Source of the DNA: Panthera uncia
Lineage: Eukaryota; Chordata; Mammalia; Carnivora; Felidae
DNA: 64,000 nt
Assembly (NCBI RefSeq): GCF_023721935.1
Contig: NW_026057580.1
Span: forward strand, 31,668,420-31,732,419
Direction of reading: 5' to 3'
Shown here piece by piece: positions 1 to 12,840 of the stretch; positions within the stretch are counted from its first letter, which is position 1, and every line of letters begins with the position of its first letter. A model generated the notes under the pieces. The model did no database searches. It was not told where the DNA came from and worked only from the letters and a program-made list of their open reading frames with translations. A program made the position numbers and the translations under genes.

Positions 1-26
1 TTCTTCTTCTTCTTCTTCTTCTTCTT
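1..26. repeat. (TTC)n microsatellite at window start
   Basis: Pure TTC repeat running into the window edge, so its true length is unknown. It abuts the L1 remnant that follows. Confidence 0.9.
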
Positions 27-307
27 TTGGTTTGTCTTTTTCCCTTTGTTCATTTGTTTCTTAAATTCTACATATGAGTGAAATCGTGTGGTATTTCTCT
101 TTCACTTATTTCACTTAGTATTATACTTTCTAAATCCATCCATGTTGTTGCAAATGGCAAGATTCTTTTGTCCAAATAATACTTCACTGTGTGTGTATAC
201 ACACATATATATATGTATATATACATATTCTCCAGCCACCTTCACTGTATTTCATAATGTAAAATTATTATATACTGTATATATATACACATATATATGT
301 GTGTGTG

Positions 308-343
<36 letters not shown>

Positions 344-585
344 TACATACATATATACCACATCTTCTTTATCCATTCTTCTATTGATGGACACTTTGGC
401 TGCTTCCATAGTTTGGCTATTGTAAGTAATGCTGCTATAAACATTGGGGTGCATCTATCCCTTGGAATTAGTATATTCGTATTCTCTGAGTAAATACCCA
501 GTAATGCAATTACCAGATCAGAGTGTGGTTCTATTTTTAATTTTTTGAAGAACCCCCCCCCATACTGAAAGGACATCACATTTAA
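27..585 (-). mobile_element. L1 fragment, ORF2 3' end, minus strand
   Basis: The minus strand encodes the conserved C-terminal end of L1 ORF2 in broken frames (a segment resembling LKIEPHSDLVIALLGIY is readable around 490-540). The plus strand shows the matching antisense phrases about atgagtgaaat and tatttcacttag. The copy is interrupted by a CA/TA microsatellite at about 185-352 and stops near 585, where an older 5' truncation or a break lies. The 3' end lies at or beyond the window start. It is non-functional. Confidence 0.8.
185..352. repeat. TA/TG/CA microsatellite inside the L1 fragment
   Basis: Alternating purine-pyrimidine tract: TG and TA runs, then about 20 CA units at 309-340 followed by ATAC units. 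It sits at the same place in ORF2 as the microsatellite in the L1 copy at 12,841-13,679, so it probably grew from a shared TATA/CA-rich seed in the element. Confidence 0.85.
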
Positions 586-1595
586 ACTTAGCCAGGTATT
601 TCTTTAAAATGTGTGCCATGAAATAAAGTTGAATTTAGACACACACAAAAAATAGGTGACTGTGAAAGTCAGTCATCTATTCCAGAAAAGCAAAAGAACG
701 TGTAAAAATCATTCTAAAGGTGGATTTTAACTTAAAAAAGAATACTTGAAGTATGATATATGTATGGGGTTTGATTGTAAAGAGTTATTCCTCAATTATT
801 ACATGTGTCATAGAAGTGATTCTGTTGCTAGTTATATCATATGTTTATAATTTATGAACAGAATTTTATGTGCTTCACTTCTGTGGCAATTCCTCTTTGT
901 GCAAATTACCAAGAAAAAAATGAAGAGATAAGATTAATCCACCTCTTATATATACTCCAGTTCACTTTATAAAATACAGTGAAGGTGGTTGGAGAAGGCA
1001 ATTATAAGATTTAGTTTTCTCTCTAAGAAGCTCAAAGTACTTATCTGTCGTTATTCAATTGATTTTGTAGGATCCCCTTGAGAGTTGTAGGAAACAGTTA
1101 TTTTATAACCAAAGAAATTAATGCAGAAAGGCCACATGCTGTGCTAACTATAAGAGCAAGATTAGGAATCACAACCCCTGAGTTTATGAAATGCTGTTAG
1201 CCTATTAAATTATGCTGGGTCCGTCCCAGTGCTTCTATAGTTTCCCCCTCCTAAGTGTGCTTCTAACACAGCAATGAAGTAAATGGCTAAACATTTTATG
1301 AACCTTCTGGTTTAAGGTGAAAGAAATCACTTAGTATCAATTAACTCCATTTATGGATCAACCCCTGCCTTTACAATTCTCTATGAAAGCAACTGGATCA
1401 CTGTTAAAATACCATGTGCATAATCATTAGGCAAACCATTTTAGAAGTTATAGTCACTCATTTTAGTCTTCTATTAAATGTCTTAACATAATTTTCTATG
1501 TATATCTATTGTGTCTTCAGTGTTGTTTGCTTTTGATTTACCATCAACTTCACACAAACATCATTTTCTTTCCCACTTCCTCTCCTTATATTTTT
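586..1595. other. Unassigned AT-rich intergenic sequence
   Basis: No reading frame, RNA gene or repeat that I can recognise. Confidence 0.5.
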
Positions 1596-1599
1596 TATT

Positions 1600-1965
1600 C
1601 TATGTTTTTTAAGTCCTGCTGTTTCTCCCCACATAATGCCATGTCCTTCCACTGGCTTTATCTAAATCCTGCTTATCCTACCTTCTCCATAGAGTCTTCC
1701 CTGGAATTTCAAATTAAGCTGTCCTTTTCTAAATTCAGATTCTATTTCTCTCTCTGCTGTTAGTAATTCAAGTGCTGTTTACCTCACTGCCTCTTCTTCC
1801 CTTGAACATTTATTTAACTCTTGTTTTGTTACTTCCTGTATTTTATCTCTTCTTTACAGATTAAAATCTTCCAAGGACAAGGACAGCAACTTACCTTATT
1901 CTAGCTCAGCTATCATCTAGCAGTATTTTGCACTTATCAGGTGTTTAACAAATAGAGAGTGTAGT
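1600..1965 (+). repeat. Probable LINE-2 3' fragment
   Basis: The order of phrases resembles the L2 3' region: a CT-rich stretch with a tccactggctttat-like block, cttccctgga, then acaaggacagcaac and a final caggtgtttaacaaata. Heavily diverged. The small reading frame at 1,509-1,763 falls across it and shows no protein signature. Assigned by eye only; MIR or another old repeat is possible. Confidence 0.4.
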
Positions 1966-2899
1966 GTTAAATTACTAGCATCCTTATGTGAATTTGAGGG
2001 TATTTTGGAAAGCAGAAGAAATTTGTAAATGCTTAATTTGTACCTATTAATAATATAAGGTGGAAGAACTACCTCCAATATGTATGAAATGAAGAATGGT
2101 TCACAAAAACATGATTTTTGCTTGTAATTTCCTTACATTGAATAATATGCCATTAGACAGCAGTTTAGTTTACATATGGTCAACTAAATAGCACATTTCC
2201 TAGAAGCCCCTTTAGGTTAATATTAATCTTGACTATATCACAGCCTAAAGTAGTAACATTTTTGTTTATGGGACATTTTATTTTGTTCTATTTAGACACT
2301 CATTGGCTTCTGTATAAAGATTCAAGGGCTATCCCTGAACCTACTTAAAAGCATTATTCTCTGCTTGCTATTTGGATCACACCCATCCAAAATTGTTATA
2401 ACCTATTGCTCTCTTATTGTGTAGTTGATAGCTCTCAAGTCCATGGTTTTCAACCTTTGTGTATAAGTACTTACTCTTGAATATTCTAGACCACATCTTT
2501 TTCTGAGTTCCTTTTACATCTTACTCTATTCCTTTACACAAAACCTATTCATTCAAAGAAATGCACATCTTTTGAGTTCATATTAGCAACAGGAGCCTGG
2601 ACTAGATGTTGCTAGTGAATCTACTGCTGTGTCAAAATATTTAAGAATTTATAAAATGTTAATCATCTGATCAAGCTATTCTTCTCTAGGATTCTATCCT
2701 AAGGAAATAATCAGAATTGGGCATCATTCATGTACAGAGATGTATATTATAGCATTATTTGAAATGTGAAAATACTTTAAATCAAAACAAGGAAAATATT
2801 TTCATAAACCGGAAATAACATATCAACATTAAAGAACATTGGGAAAGAATATTTTATAACAATAAATGGGTACCACGTACTGTGTTATGGCATAAATTA
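1966..2899. other. Unassigned AT-rich intergenic sequence
   Basis: Nothing recognised. No open frame of note. Confidence 0.5.
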
Positions 2900-3190
2900 T
2901 TAAATCACTTATTCAAGCATATTTATTATCGCCTTCAGTATGTCACACATAATTCAAGTTACTGATTATGATACCATAAACAAATAAGCCCCTGCCCATA
3001 TGAAGCTCATATTCTCATGGTGAAAATCCTAAAAAGACTAGCAAATAACTATATGGTGTCAGCTAGTGACAAACAGAATAAGAGGAAGTCTGATCAGGTA
3101 CTATTTTTAACGGTGGTCAAGGAAGATAAATCAAGGGAATAGCCGGGAAAGGACATTTCAGACAAAGCAAATATTAGTCTTCTTGAAATG
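2900..3190 (+). repeat. Probable LINE-2 fragment
   Basis: Contains the typical L2 3'-end layout: ataagcccctgcccatatg, gaagctcatattctcatgg, then a tract with aaataactat and a weakly conserved aagtctgatcag. Diverged, no coding capacity. Confidence 0.5.
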
Positions 3191-3999
3191 TGCTTGGAAT
3201 TGAATGAGTTGACATTTAAAATGAACAAATGAATGAATTCAGTTCTTTCAGCTGTGATCTTCAGAATTGCCTAAATCTTACTGATCAGCACTATAGAGAT
3301 ATGTATTATGCATTTTAGCTAGTCCTTAGGCTTATAATAATTGAATGCCTATCATTTGCCAGGTACTTTTTTTCTTTTATTGGAAATTTTTCTCAAATAA
3401 GATAAGAATTTCAAATCTATCAAATCTAAAATTTTGATCTTCTGTCTCCTCTTTTACTGAGAACAAAAGGGCTAATATTTTTTTTCTTTTTTCTTTTTTT
3501 TCACTATAGCTGCATAAATCTAGGATTCAAACATAGCTGTATGTTCTTTATCCAAAACTTTCTACCACATTCTATGGACTTTCATGACCAATGAATGTAT
3601 AGGCATTTTCATGTTTTCATAAAACAAAAAAGAGGTATCTCAGGTATGGATTTCTAAGAGAAAAGTAGACATTTGTGCGTGACCTTTTGCTGCACACAGA
3701 GCAAAATACTAAATTTTAATATAATTAATTGGTCCCTGCTAAGCTTAACAGAGGAATATCTGTCCTATATGATTTTTAATGCAAATACTCTGAAAACCTG
3801 CCACTTATATAAGTTCTCTATACCCAAATCCCTCTCAACTCCTGTCTCTTTCTTAAATAACGTGTTTTATGTTGAAATAGTATGTTTTACTAACAAAATT
3901 TCACATTATTATTTTGTGATTAAGAGTAGGGTCTTTAATATCAGACATGTGCTGAAATAACCAGCTTATTCTCCCATTACATATGTTACTTAAGTTTGG
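3191..3999. other. Unassigned sequence with T-rich runs
   Basis: Contains T-rich tracts near 3,367-3,380 and 3,478-3,501. A 95-codon open frame (3,673-3,960) shows no domain or codon pattern suggesting a gene. Confidence 0.45.
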
Positions 4000-4345
4000 A
4001 TTCTTAACTGTAAAATGGAATAATCCTATTTCATACCACATAAGGTTGTGTAAGGATGTAGTTTTTTTAAACAAAGTGCTTAAGGAGGTATTTGGTACAG
4101 GGGCACCTGGGTGGCTCGGTCAGTTAGTTAGGCGTCTGACTCTGTCAGCTCAGGTCATGAACTCATGGGTTTGAGCCCTGCATCAGGCTCTCTGCTCTCA
4201 GCATGGAGACTGCTTGGGATTCTCTCTCTCTCTGCCCCTACTCTGCTCTTTCTCACACTCTCTCCAAATAAATAAATAAACTTAAAAAAAAGGTATTTGG
4301 TACATAGTTAACACAGAAGGCATTGTAATTGTTGTTATTTTAAAT
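4000..4345 (+). repeat. MIR copy split by a CAN-SINE
   Basis: Left part: aactgtaaaatggaataat, then taaggttgtgtaaggatg and acaaagtgcttaaggagg. Right part after the inserted SINE: tacatagttaacacagaagg and attgttgttatt. Joined across the SINE these give the usual MIR order (tRNA-derived SINE of all mammals, 3' half). It pre-dates the carnivore SINE inserted in it. Confidence 0.65.
4100..4290 (+). mobile_element. CAN-SINE (felid tRNA-Lys SINE)
   Basis: Starts gggcacctgggtggctcggt, the A-box-bearing tRNA-like head, continues through the ggtcatgaactcatggg B-box region and a ct-rich block, and ends in (aaat)n and A8. A perfect 14-bp target-site duplication, aggtatttggtaca, lies at 4,086-4,099 and 4,291-4,304. 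It interrupts a MIR. Confidence 0.95.
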
Positions 4346-4744
4346 CATTTTCACATAGCTTGTTCCAGTTTGTTATTTTAAAAGTGCCAGCCCTTCTTTC
4401 CTGAAAATACATAAATGCATATTTCAACAAAATGAAACAATTCATTAGAAATGGGGTAACTGTACTTGTGGTCGTGATCACTTTATAGTGGGTACAGATG
4501 CCAAATTAGAATGTTGGCACACGTGAAGCTTATATAGCAATTTTACCTCAATAATTTTTTAAAAAGGAGATACTGAGAATATTTATATATGAAAATAATT
4601 CTGTTCTATTGTATATGTGACCAAACATAAGCTTTTCATTTTATTGAATTCTTTTAGCATAATGAAATATAACACAAAGTATTAGTAAAACCATGTTAAC
4701 ACATTGATTATAATCAGAAGGCCCCTATTTAATGAGGAGAGTTC
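4346..4744. other. Unassigned AT-rich intergenic sequence
   Basis: Nothing recognised. Confidence 0.5.
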
Positions 4745-4925
4745 AGATTTGAAATCAGTTTTAGATTTTACCCATTGTGGGCCCTTTTATGATATTAAAA
4801 CTTCTCTGAACCTCTGTCTCTTCTTCTCTAAAATGAGAGTAACACATAAACCTATCATGAGTGTATAAAATTATTAATTAAAATACTACATTTAAATCAA
4901 AAGTTATATGCTAGGCATCACACAT
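4745..4925 (+). repeat. MIR relic
   Basis: Shows the MIR core and 3' order: cttctctgaacctctgtctc, ttctctaaaatgagagtaa, then catgagtgtataaaatta and tgctaggcatcacacata. Old and diverged. Confidence 0.6.
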
Positions 4926-4937
4926 ATTCCACTCCAT

Positions 4938-4958
4938 ACACACACACACAGACACACA

Positions 4959-4992
<34 letters not shown>
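4938..4992. repeat. (CA)n microsatellite
   Basis: CA repeat with occasional GA interruptions, the longest pure stretch at the 3' side. Directly follows the MIR relic. Confidence 0.95.
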
Positions 4993-4993
<1 letters not shown>

Positions 4994-5567
4994 TTATAAA
5001 ATAGAAGGTGTTTATGAAGAAAACAGAACTAAACAAATTATACAATTAAAGAGAGGCAGGAAGGCCTATATACAAAAATAAAATGCACAATCCTAAATGT
5101 TGCAGATATGAGAATAAATTTAAAATTCAAAAATATCATTTGGCTTAAATATAATTTACGAGAACTGTAGTGTATGGATAACAAACTAATTATGTGTTAT
5201 GTTGTCAGGCTGAGGGGAAAATATCTATTATGAGAGTGTAGATTCATGTAACCTTAATGGAGAATAATTTGGCATTCCATTAAATTTTATAATTCACGTA
5301 CATGTTGACTCAACAGATTCACATATTTATCCCACAGATATTTTTACATGTGTGAAATGATGTACAAACATACAGAAAACAACCTAAACACAGATTTGTT
5401 ATATTATGTTGGGCCATATAATAAAATGGTATGCTCCTACTAAATGAAGAGTGAAATTGCTCCCTAGGCATTTATACAGAGTGCTGTATATTGTTCAATC
5501 AAAAGATCAAATAACAGAGTGAGAATATAGTATGCTTCCTCTTAAAGAAAAAAATTATGTGTGCATG
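4993..5567. other. Unassigned AT-rich sequence, possibly an old L1 3' end
   Basis: No frame or confident repeat. Phrases such as aaccttaatggagaataatttggca and catacagaaaacaacctaaa are loosely like the ends of very old L1 or L2 copies, but I cannot assign a family. Confidence 0.3.
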
Positions 5568-5600
5568 TAACACACACACACACACACTCACACACAGACT
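5568..5600. repeat. (CA)n microsatellite
   Basis: Short CA run with one CTCA interruption. Confidence 0.9.
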
Positions 5601-7112
5601 TTCACTAGGAGGATATCCAAAATCTCAATAACTGTAGTTCCTTTAGGTAAAGAAACTGACTAGTTGAAGAATAATTGGGGTAAGAGAATATTCTTTCTCC
5701 TTTTTGTTTTATTTACTTCTTAACTTTTAAAAAATTTTTGTAATTTGTTTTTTAACCTTAGGATTCACTTTTCTTTTAGTTTTATTGAGATATAATTGAC
5801 ATATATCATGGTATAAATTTAAGGGGTACAGCATAATTGTTTGACTTACATATCAAATGATTACTGCAATTTTTGTTAGCATCCATCATATAGATATAAT
5901 ATAGATATAATACAAAGGAAAATCAAAAAAAGGAAAAATAGGTTTTTTTTCTTGTAATGAGAACTCTCAGTATTCACTCTTTTAACAACTTTCACATATA
6001 TAATAATGTTAACCATACTCATCATGATGTGCTTTACATCCATAGTACTTATTTATATTCATAACTGGAAATTTGTACTGTTTGAGGACCTATCTTCAAT
6101 TTCCCCTCCATCTAACCCCTACATCTGATCTTTTTTAGGAGTTTTGTTTTGTTTTAGATTCCACATGTAAGTGATGTTCTACAGTATTTCTTTCTCTAAT
6201 TTCACTTATAATGCCCTCAAGGTCTACACATGTTGTTGAAAACGGCAGGATTTCCTCGTATTTTGTGGCTAAATTACATCCCATTGTATATTTTATGGCT
6301 GAATAATATTACAGGGTGTATATGTGTGAATGAGTGTGTTTCACAACTTTATCCATTCATCAATCGGTGGATATGTAGGTTGTGTCCATGTCTTGGCTAT
6401 TGTATATAGTGCTGCTATGAACATGGAGTACATGCATTGTTTTTGAATTATTGTTTTTGTTTCCTTTAGATACATTCCCAGAAATGAAACTGCTGAATCA
6501 TCTGGTAATTCTATTTTTAATTTTTGAGGATTTTCCATACTGTTTTTCACAGTGGCTGTATCAGTTTTCAATGCCAGCTACAGTGCACAAGAGCTCTGTT
6601 TTCTTCACATCCTCACCAGCACTTTATCTCGTCTTTCTCATGATGGCCATTTTAATGGGCACAAGGTGATATCTCACTGGTATCTTATGATACATGATGG
6701 TTTGATTTGCATTTCCCTAATGACTAGAGATGTTAAGCATCTTTTCATGTATCTGTTGGACATTTGTATATCTTTTGGAAAATGCGCGTTTAGATCTTTT
6801 GTTCATTTTTAAATTGGATTATTTGTGGGTTTTTTGCTATTGATGTGAAAGTGTTCTTTATTTTAGATATTAACTGCTTATTGGATGCATGGTTTGCAAA
6901 GATTTTCTCCCACTCAGCCAGTTGCCTTTTCATTTTGTTGATGATTTCCTTTACTGTGCAGGAGCTTTTTAGTTTGATGGAGTTACACATGCTTACTTTT
7001 TATTTTGTTGCTGGTGCTTTAGATGTCATATCCAGAAACCATGTCAAGGAGCCTTTATCCTATGTTTTCTTTTAGGGGCTTCATGGCTTCATGTCTTACA
7101 TTTAAGTCTTTT

Positions 7113-7326
7113 TAAAAATGTTTTTAATGTTTGTTTAATTTTGAGAGGGAGAGAGCGAGAGAGGGCAGGCAAGGGGCAGAGAGAGAGGGAGACACAGAAT
7201 CTGAAACAGGCTCCAGGCTCTGAGCTGTCAGCACAGAGCCCGGTGTGGGGTTCAAAATCCTGAACCATGAGATCATGACCTGAGCCAGAGTCAGACGCTT
7301 AACTGACTGAGCCACGCAGGTGCCCT
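7113..7326 (-). mobile_element. CAN-SINE, minus strand
   Basis: Reverse-complement head ends at ctgagccacgcaggtgccc. The (GA)-rich block is at about 7,142-7,190 and the T-rich tail at 7,113-7,140. Target-site duplication ttacatttaagtcttt (7,097-7,112) and ttacattaaagtcttt (7,327-7,342), one mismatch. Inserted in the old L1 ORF2 region. Confidence 0.93.
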
Positions 7327-9317
7327 TTACATTAAAGTCTTTATAATGAGTTGATTTTTGTGAGTGATATACGATAGGAGTTGTTTCTTTTTTCTTTTTT
7401 TTTTTTTTTTACATGTAAGTATCTAATTTTCCATCACCATTTATTGAAGAGGCCATCTTTTTTCCACTGAGTATTCTCGCCTCCCTTGTCAAACATTAGT
7501 TGACTGTACATGTTTGAGTTCATATCTGGGCTGTCAATTTTGTTCCACTGATTTTATTCTAGTACCACTCTGTTTTGATTGCTATAGATTTATAGTATAA
7601 CTTCAAATCAGGCAGTGATTCTTCACACTTCATTCTTCTTTCTCAAGATTGCTTTGCCTGTTTCAGGTTCTTGTGGTTCCATATACATTTTAGGGTTTTT
7701 TTCCACTTATATAAAAAATACCATTGTAATATTGATAGGAATTAGAGTAATTTATATATGGCTTTTGGTAGCATGGAGGTTTTAACAATATTCTCCTAAT
7801 CTGTAAACACAGGATACCTTTCCATATATTTGAGACTTTTTTTATTTCTTTTATCAGTGTCTTCTAGTTTTCAAAGTATAGATCTTTCACTTTGGATAAG
7901 TGTATTCCTAAATATTTTATTCTTTTTGATACTATTATAAATGGGATCATTTTCTTTATTTTTTTAGATAATTCGTTGTTAGTATCTAGAAATACAAGTG
8001 TTTTTGTATGTCAGTTTTATATATTATAACTTTACTAAATTTTTGACCAGACCAAAAGTATTTTTGGTGGATCTTCTACGTATAAAATCTTGTCATCTTC
8101 AAATAGAGACAATTTTATTTAATTCTTTTCAATCTGGCTGCCTTTGTTTCTTTTTCTTTCTTGATTGCTCTAGCAAGGATTTCTAGTACCATGTTAAATA
8201 CAGTGGTGAGGATGGGCATCCTTGTCTTACTCCTGATCTTAGACGAAAGCTTTCCATCTTTCACTGTTGAGTAGTATGTTGTGTGCTTGAATAGTAGCTA
8301 TGGGCTTATCATATATGGCCTTTATTATATTGAGGTATGTTCCTTCTACGTCTAATTTGTTGAGATTTTATCATGAACAGATGTTAAATTTTATCAAATG
8401 CTTTTTTTTTTTTTTTTTGCATCTGAGATAATCCCAGGACTTTTTTTTTTTTTTTTAATTAAGGTGATGTATCACGTTGGTTTGCATGTGATGAACCATC
8501 CTTGCTTCCCAGGTATAAATCCCATCTGATCATGGTGAATGATCCTGTTAATGTGCTGTAGACTTTGATTTGTTAGCATTATATTAAGAACATTTGCATT
8601 TATATTTATCAGATATATAATGGCCTATGGGTTTTTCAGGTAGTGTCCTTTTCTGATTTTGGTATCAGGATAATACTGACATTATAAAGTAAGTTTGGAA
8701 GTTTTCTGTCTTCTTTGAGTTTTTGAAAATGTTTGAGAAATACTGGTGTTGAGAAGAAATTTCTTTTGTAATTGTTGAGTAAAATTCACCAGTGAAGCCA
8801 TCTGGTCCTAGGCTTTTCTGTGACCAGTAATTGAAATTTCTCAATCTCCTTACTAATAATTATTGAGACTTTCCATTTCTTCCTGACTTAGTCTTGGCAG
8901 TTTGCATATTTTAAGAATTTTTAAATTTATTCTAAATTGTCCAGTTTTTTGGCATATAGTTGTTCATAGTAAACTCTTAGGATCCTTTGTATTTCTGTGG
9001 TATCCATTGTAATATCCTTTTTCATTTATAATTTTATTTGGGTCCTCTTTTTTCCCTGGATGGTCTAAAATTTTGTCAATTTTGTTTATCATTTCAAATA
9101 ACTAACTCTTAGTTTGTTAATCTTTTCTATTTTTCTGTTCTCTATTTCATTTTTTTTCTTCTCTAATTTTATTATTCCTTCCTTCTGCTAACTTTGAGTT
9201 CAGATTTTTTCTTTTCCTACCTCTGTAAGGTAGAGAGTTAGGTTGTTTCTTTCAGATCTTTGCTCTTAATATAGGTGTTTATTGCTATGAATTTCCCTCT
9301 TAGAACTGCTTTTGTTG

Positions 9318-9592
9318 AACTGAGGGTTGATGGGGGATAGGAGGGAGGGCAGGGTGGGTGATGGGTATTGAGGAGGGCACCTTTTGGGATGAGCACTGGG
9401 TGTTGTATGGAAACCAATTTGACAGTAAATTTCATATATTAAAAAAAAAAAATTAAAAAAAAAAAAGACTTTGCTTTATTAACCTAGTTACTAAGATTCT
9501 TACTCATTACTTCATGTATCCTTATATTTGTATTTCGGGTAAATTAGTATACCTTCTTTCATAATAAATTAATTCCCTATAAAAAAAAAAAA
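9318..9592 (+). mobile_element. 5'-truncated L1 3' end with 114-bp 3' transduction
   Basis: The body 9,318-9,440 is the last part of a felid L1 3' UTR, with a G-rich tract, gcactgggtgttgtatgg and acagtaaatttcatatatt. An A-rich tail follows at 9,441-9,466. Next come 114 bp unrelated to L1 (9,467-9,580) containing AATAAA at 9,563-9,568, and then a second pure A-tail from 9,581. A perfect 16-bp target-site duplication, agaactgcttttgttg, encloses everything (9,302-9,317 and 9,593-9,608). This is the structure of L1 read-through past its own poly(A) site with retrotransposition of downstream source-locus DNA. The host is the older minus-strand L1, whose sequence resumes exactly after the second copy. 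Confidence 0.9.
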
Positions 9593-12500
9593 AGAACTGC
9601 TTTTGTTGCATTCCATATATGCAGTATATTGGTATATTGTATTTTCATTTTTGTTTGTCTCAAGATACTTTTTATTTCCTTTCTAATTTCTTCTTTGATC
9701 CATTTTTTTTCAGGCAAGTGTTTAATTTCCATGTATTCAGGAATTTTTTCAGTGTTCCTCTTGTTACTGATTTCTAGTTTCATAACATTATGGTCAGAGA
9801 AAATATCTGATATGATTCAATATTCTTGAATTTGTTAAGACTAGTCTTGTGGTCCAAGATATGGTATATCCTAGAAAATGTTTCATGTTCACTTGAAAAA
9901 ACTGTATATTCTACTGTTGTTGATAGAATGTTGTATATATGTCTGTTAAGTTCATTTCCTTTATACTGTTGTTCAAATCCACTCTTCTCTGTCTGGATGG
10001 GTGATCTTTTATTGAGAATGGGGTATTAAAGTCCCCAACTATCATTGTATTGCTGTTTATTTCTCCTTTTGCTCTGTTTTTGCTTTGTGTATTTAGGTCT
10101 TCCAATGCTGGATGCATGAATGTTTACAATTATTATATCTACTTTATGGATCAATTCTTTTATCGTTATATAACTATTTTCTTTGTCTCTTTCAACAGTT
10201 TTTAGTTGAGACTCTATTTTGTCTGATATAAGGGTGGTTTTACCTGTTTTTCTGATATTTGTTTGAAATATCTTTATCTTTCACTTTTAGTCTATATGTG
10301 TCCTTTAAAGGGACTGTTCTATAGGCAGCATATCATTGGACCTTGTTTCCTTTTTTTTTCTTTTATGCATTCAGCCATTTTGTGTCTTTTGGGAAATTTA
10401 ATCTGTTTATATTTAAAGTAATTCTTGATAATTAAGGATTTACTGTTTGATTTTGCTGTTTTCTGGTTGTTTTACAGATCCACCATTCCTTGTTTCTTAT
10501 CCTGCTCTGTGTGTGTGTTTTAAAGCCGTTTGGTACCAGTATGCTTTGACTTCTTGATATCCATATGCTTTGATAGTATGTTCTTTTGTGTAACCTGTAC
10601 ATGTTTTTCACCTGTGATTACCATGAGGCTTTCATAAAATATGTTAAAATTATAAAACCCTATTCTAAACTGATAGTGATTTTAATAGAATCCCTGAGCT
10701 ACACTTCTAAATCTCCATCCCCCCCTCACATTTGAGATTATTGATGTTACAGTTTACATATTTTTATATTTTATAACAACAGATTATTGTAACTATGGCC
10801 ATTTTTATGTTTAGCTTTTAAACTAGAATTGTAAGTGAATTATGCACCATAAGTACCATATTACAGAATCAAAGTTTCTCTGTATAGTAACTGTTATCGG
10901 TGAGTTTTATGTTGCTTTTTTATGTTTTTATGTTGGATAAAGTTCTTTTTATTTCCACTCAAAAAACCCTCTTTAGCATTTCGTGTAAAGCAGGTCTTGT
11001 GATGAATTTCCTCAGAGTTGTGTGGAAAAGCATTCCCCCTTCATTTCTGAAGGATGGCTTTGCCAAGTATAATATTCTTGGTTGACACTTCTTTTCTTTC
11101 AATAATTTGAATATGTCCTAACATTCTCTCCATATCCGAAAAGGTTTCTGTTAAAAAATCTACCAGTAGTCTTGTGGGGAGTTTCTCTTGTATATAACTT
11201 TTCTCTTTTCTGTTAATGCTTTCATAATTTTTTTGTTTGGCTTCTGAAAATTTACTTATACTGTGTTTTGGTGCAGTCCTCTTCAGTTTTAACCTACTTG
11301 GGGTTCTTTGGGCCTCTTGGATCTGGATGTTTCTCTCTCTAGGTTTTGGATGTTTTCAGCCATTATTGCTGTAAATATACTTTCTATCCCTTTGTTTTTC
11401 TCTTTTTCTTCTGAAATTCCCTTGATGTAAACAATACTTCTTTTCATTGCATTCTATAGGCCCTGTGGGCTTTCTTTATCCTTTCTCTTTTTTTTTTTTT
11501 CCTTTTTATTCCTCTGAATGAATAATACCAAATGTGATTTTTTTCTAGGCTGCTTATCCTTTATTATGCATGATTGAGTCTGCTTTTGAAGTTTTCTATT
11601 GAATTCCTTAATTCAGCTGTATTTTTCTGCTCTAGGATTTCCATATTGTGTATTTCTGTTTGTTTGTTGAACTTTTCATTTTGCTCATGCATTGTTTCCC
11701 TAATTTTGTTTAGTTGTCTATGTGTTCTTTAGTTCACTAATCTTCTTTAAGAACATTATTCTGAATTTGTTGTCTGATGGTTTGAATATTTTTTTAGGAT
11801 CAGTTATTGAAGATTTATTAGTTTCATTTGGTGGTATTGCATTTATCTGGTTCTTTATAATCCTTGGTGCCTTATGTTGGTATCTGTGCATTTGAGTAAG
11901 CATTCTCCTCTTCCAGTATTCATAGGTTCACTTTGGCAGAGACTGTTCTTTACCAGTCAACTTAGTTTGGGCTTCTCTATGTGTCTGCTCGTAACATCCT
12001 TGGGCAGGTGGGGCATGCTTTAGGGTCTATTTTAAGTGAGGCAATTGTTTGTGCTCTGAAGTTGAAGGTAAAGGGGTGTGCCACTGGCTGATAACAGCTG
12101 AATAGGACTACTGGCTTGGTTCCAGGCCCAAGTGAGAGTGTATGATGGACTCCATGGTTGCCTGTATTCTCTGGTCAGACTTACTAGATAATCAGGACTT
12201 GGTACTATACTAAGTAGCAGGTGGATATGAATTAGCTTACCTAACTTGATGGGGCAGCAGGACAGGACCAAGGGCCTGCACAGCTCATTGTTTAGTGAAC
12301 TGAATAAGGCATGAACGTGGACTAAATATCCTGATCAGGTGAGGCTACCAGTTTTTATCTGCATACAGAAAAAGCCACAGGTTGTGCTTTCTATTCAAGT
12401 GCTACTGTAAAAGGGGCTATTTGAAAAGCTACTCAGCTTCCTGTATGCACTTTTAAGTTTACCTGGTCAGATGGGCTTATAGACTCAATTCAGCAATAAA

Positions 12501-12840
12501 TGGGGCTGTGAATTATTTTCCCTGCCTGGGCTCAGTGGGAGAAACAGCTCCAAGGCCAATCAGACTCTGTTTCTAGTTTTAACTCCAGTCAACCCATGCC
12601 ATAAGTTCTCTGGTCTAACAAAGATGCTGGATTTGATCTGGGGGCAATCAGCTTTATCCATCCACTTTTCACCTCAAGCATCGCAAGATTATGTAGCAGG
12701 TTCCATGTGTTCTTGCTAGCCCTCTCTGTCAGATGGGGCTGGGAGCAATGTTCTGCAATAGGTGAGGCCGTGACTCAGCTCCTCTTCTTCAGTTGTACAG
12801 GAATGACTTTGGGAAATGCCCAAATTTTCCAAAACAGCCT

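Noticed and set aside
4100..4290. tRNA genes at the SINE heads
   Set aside because: All tRNA-like heads in the window are followed by the CT-rich block and A-rich tail of CAN-SINE and are flanked by target duplications; they are SINEs, not tRNA genes.
4938..4992. CRISPR-like regular repeats
   Set aside because: Only dinucleotide and tetranucleotide microsatellites occur; no spaced repeat units, and the genome is mammalian.
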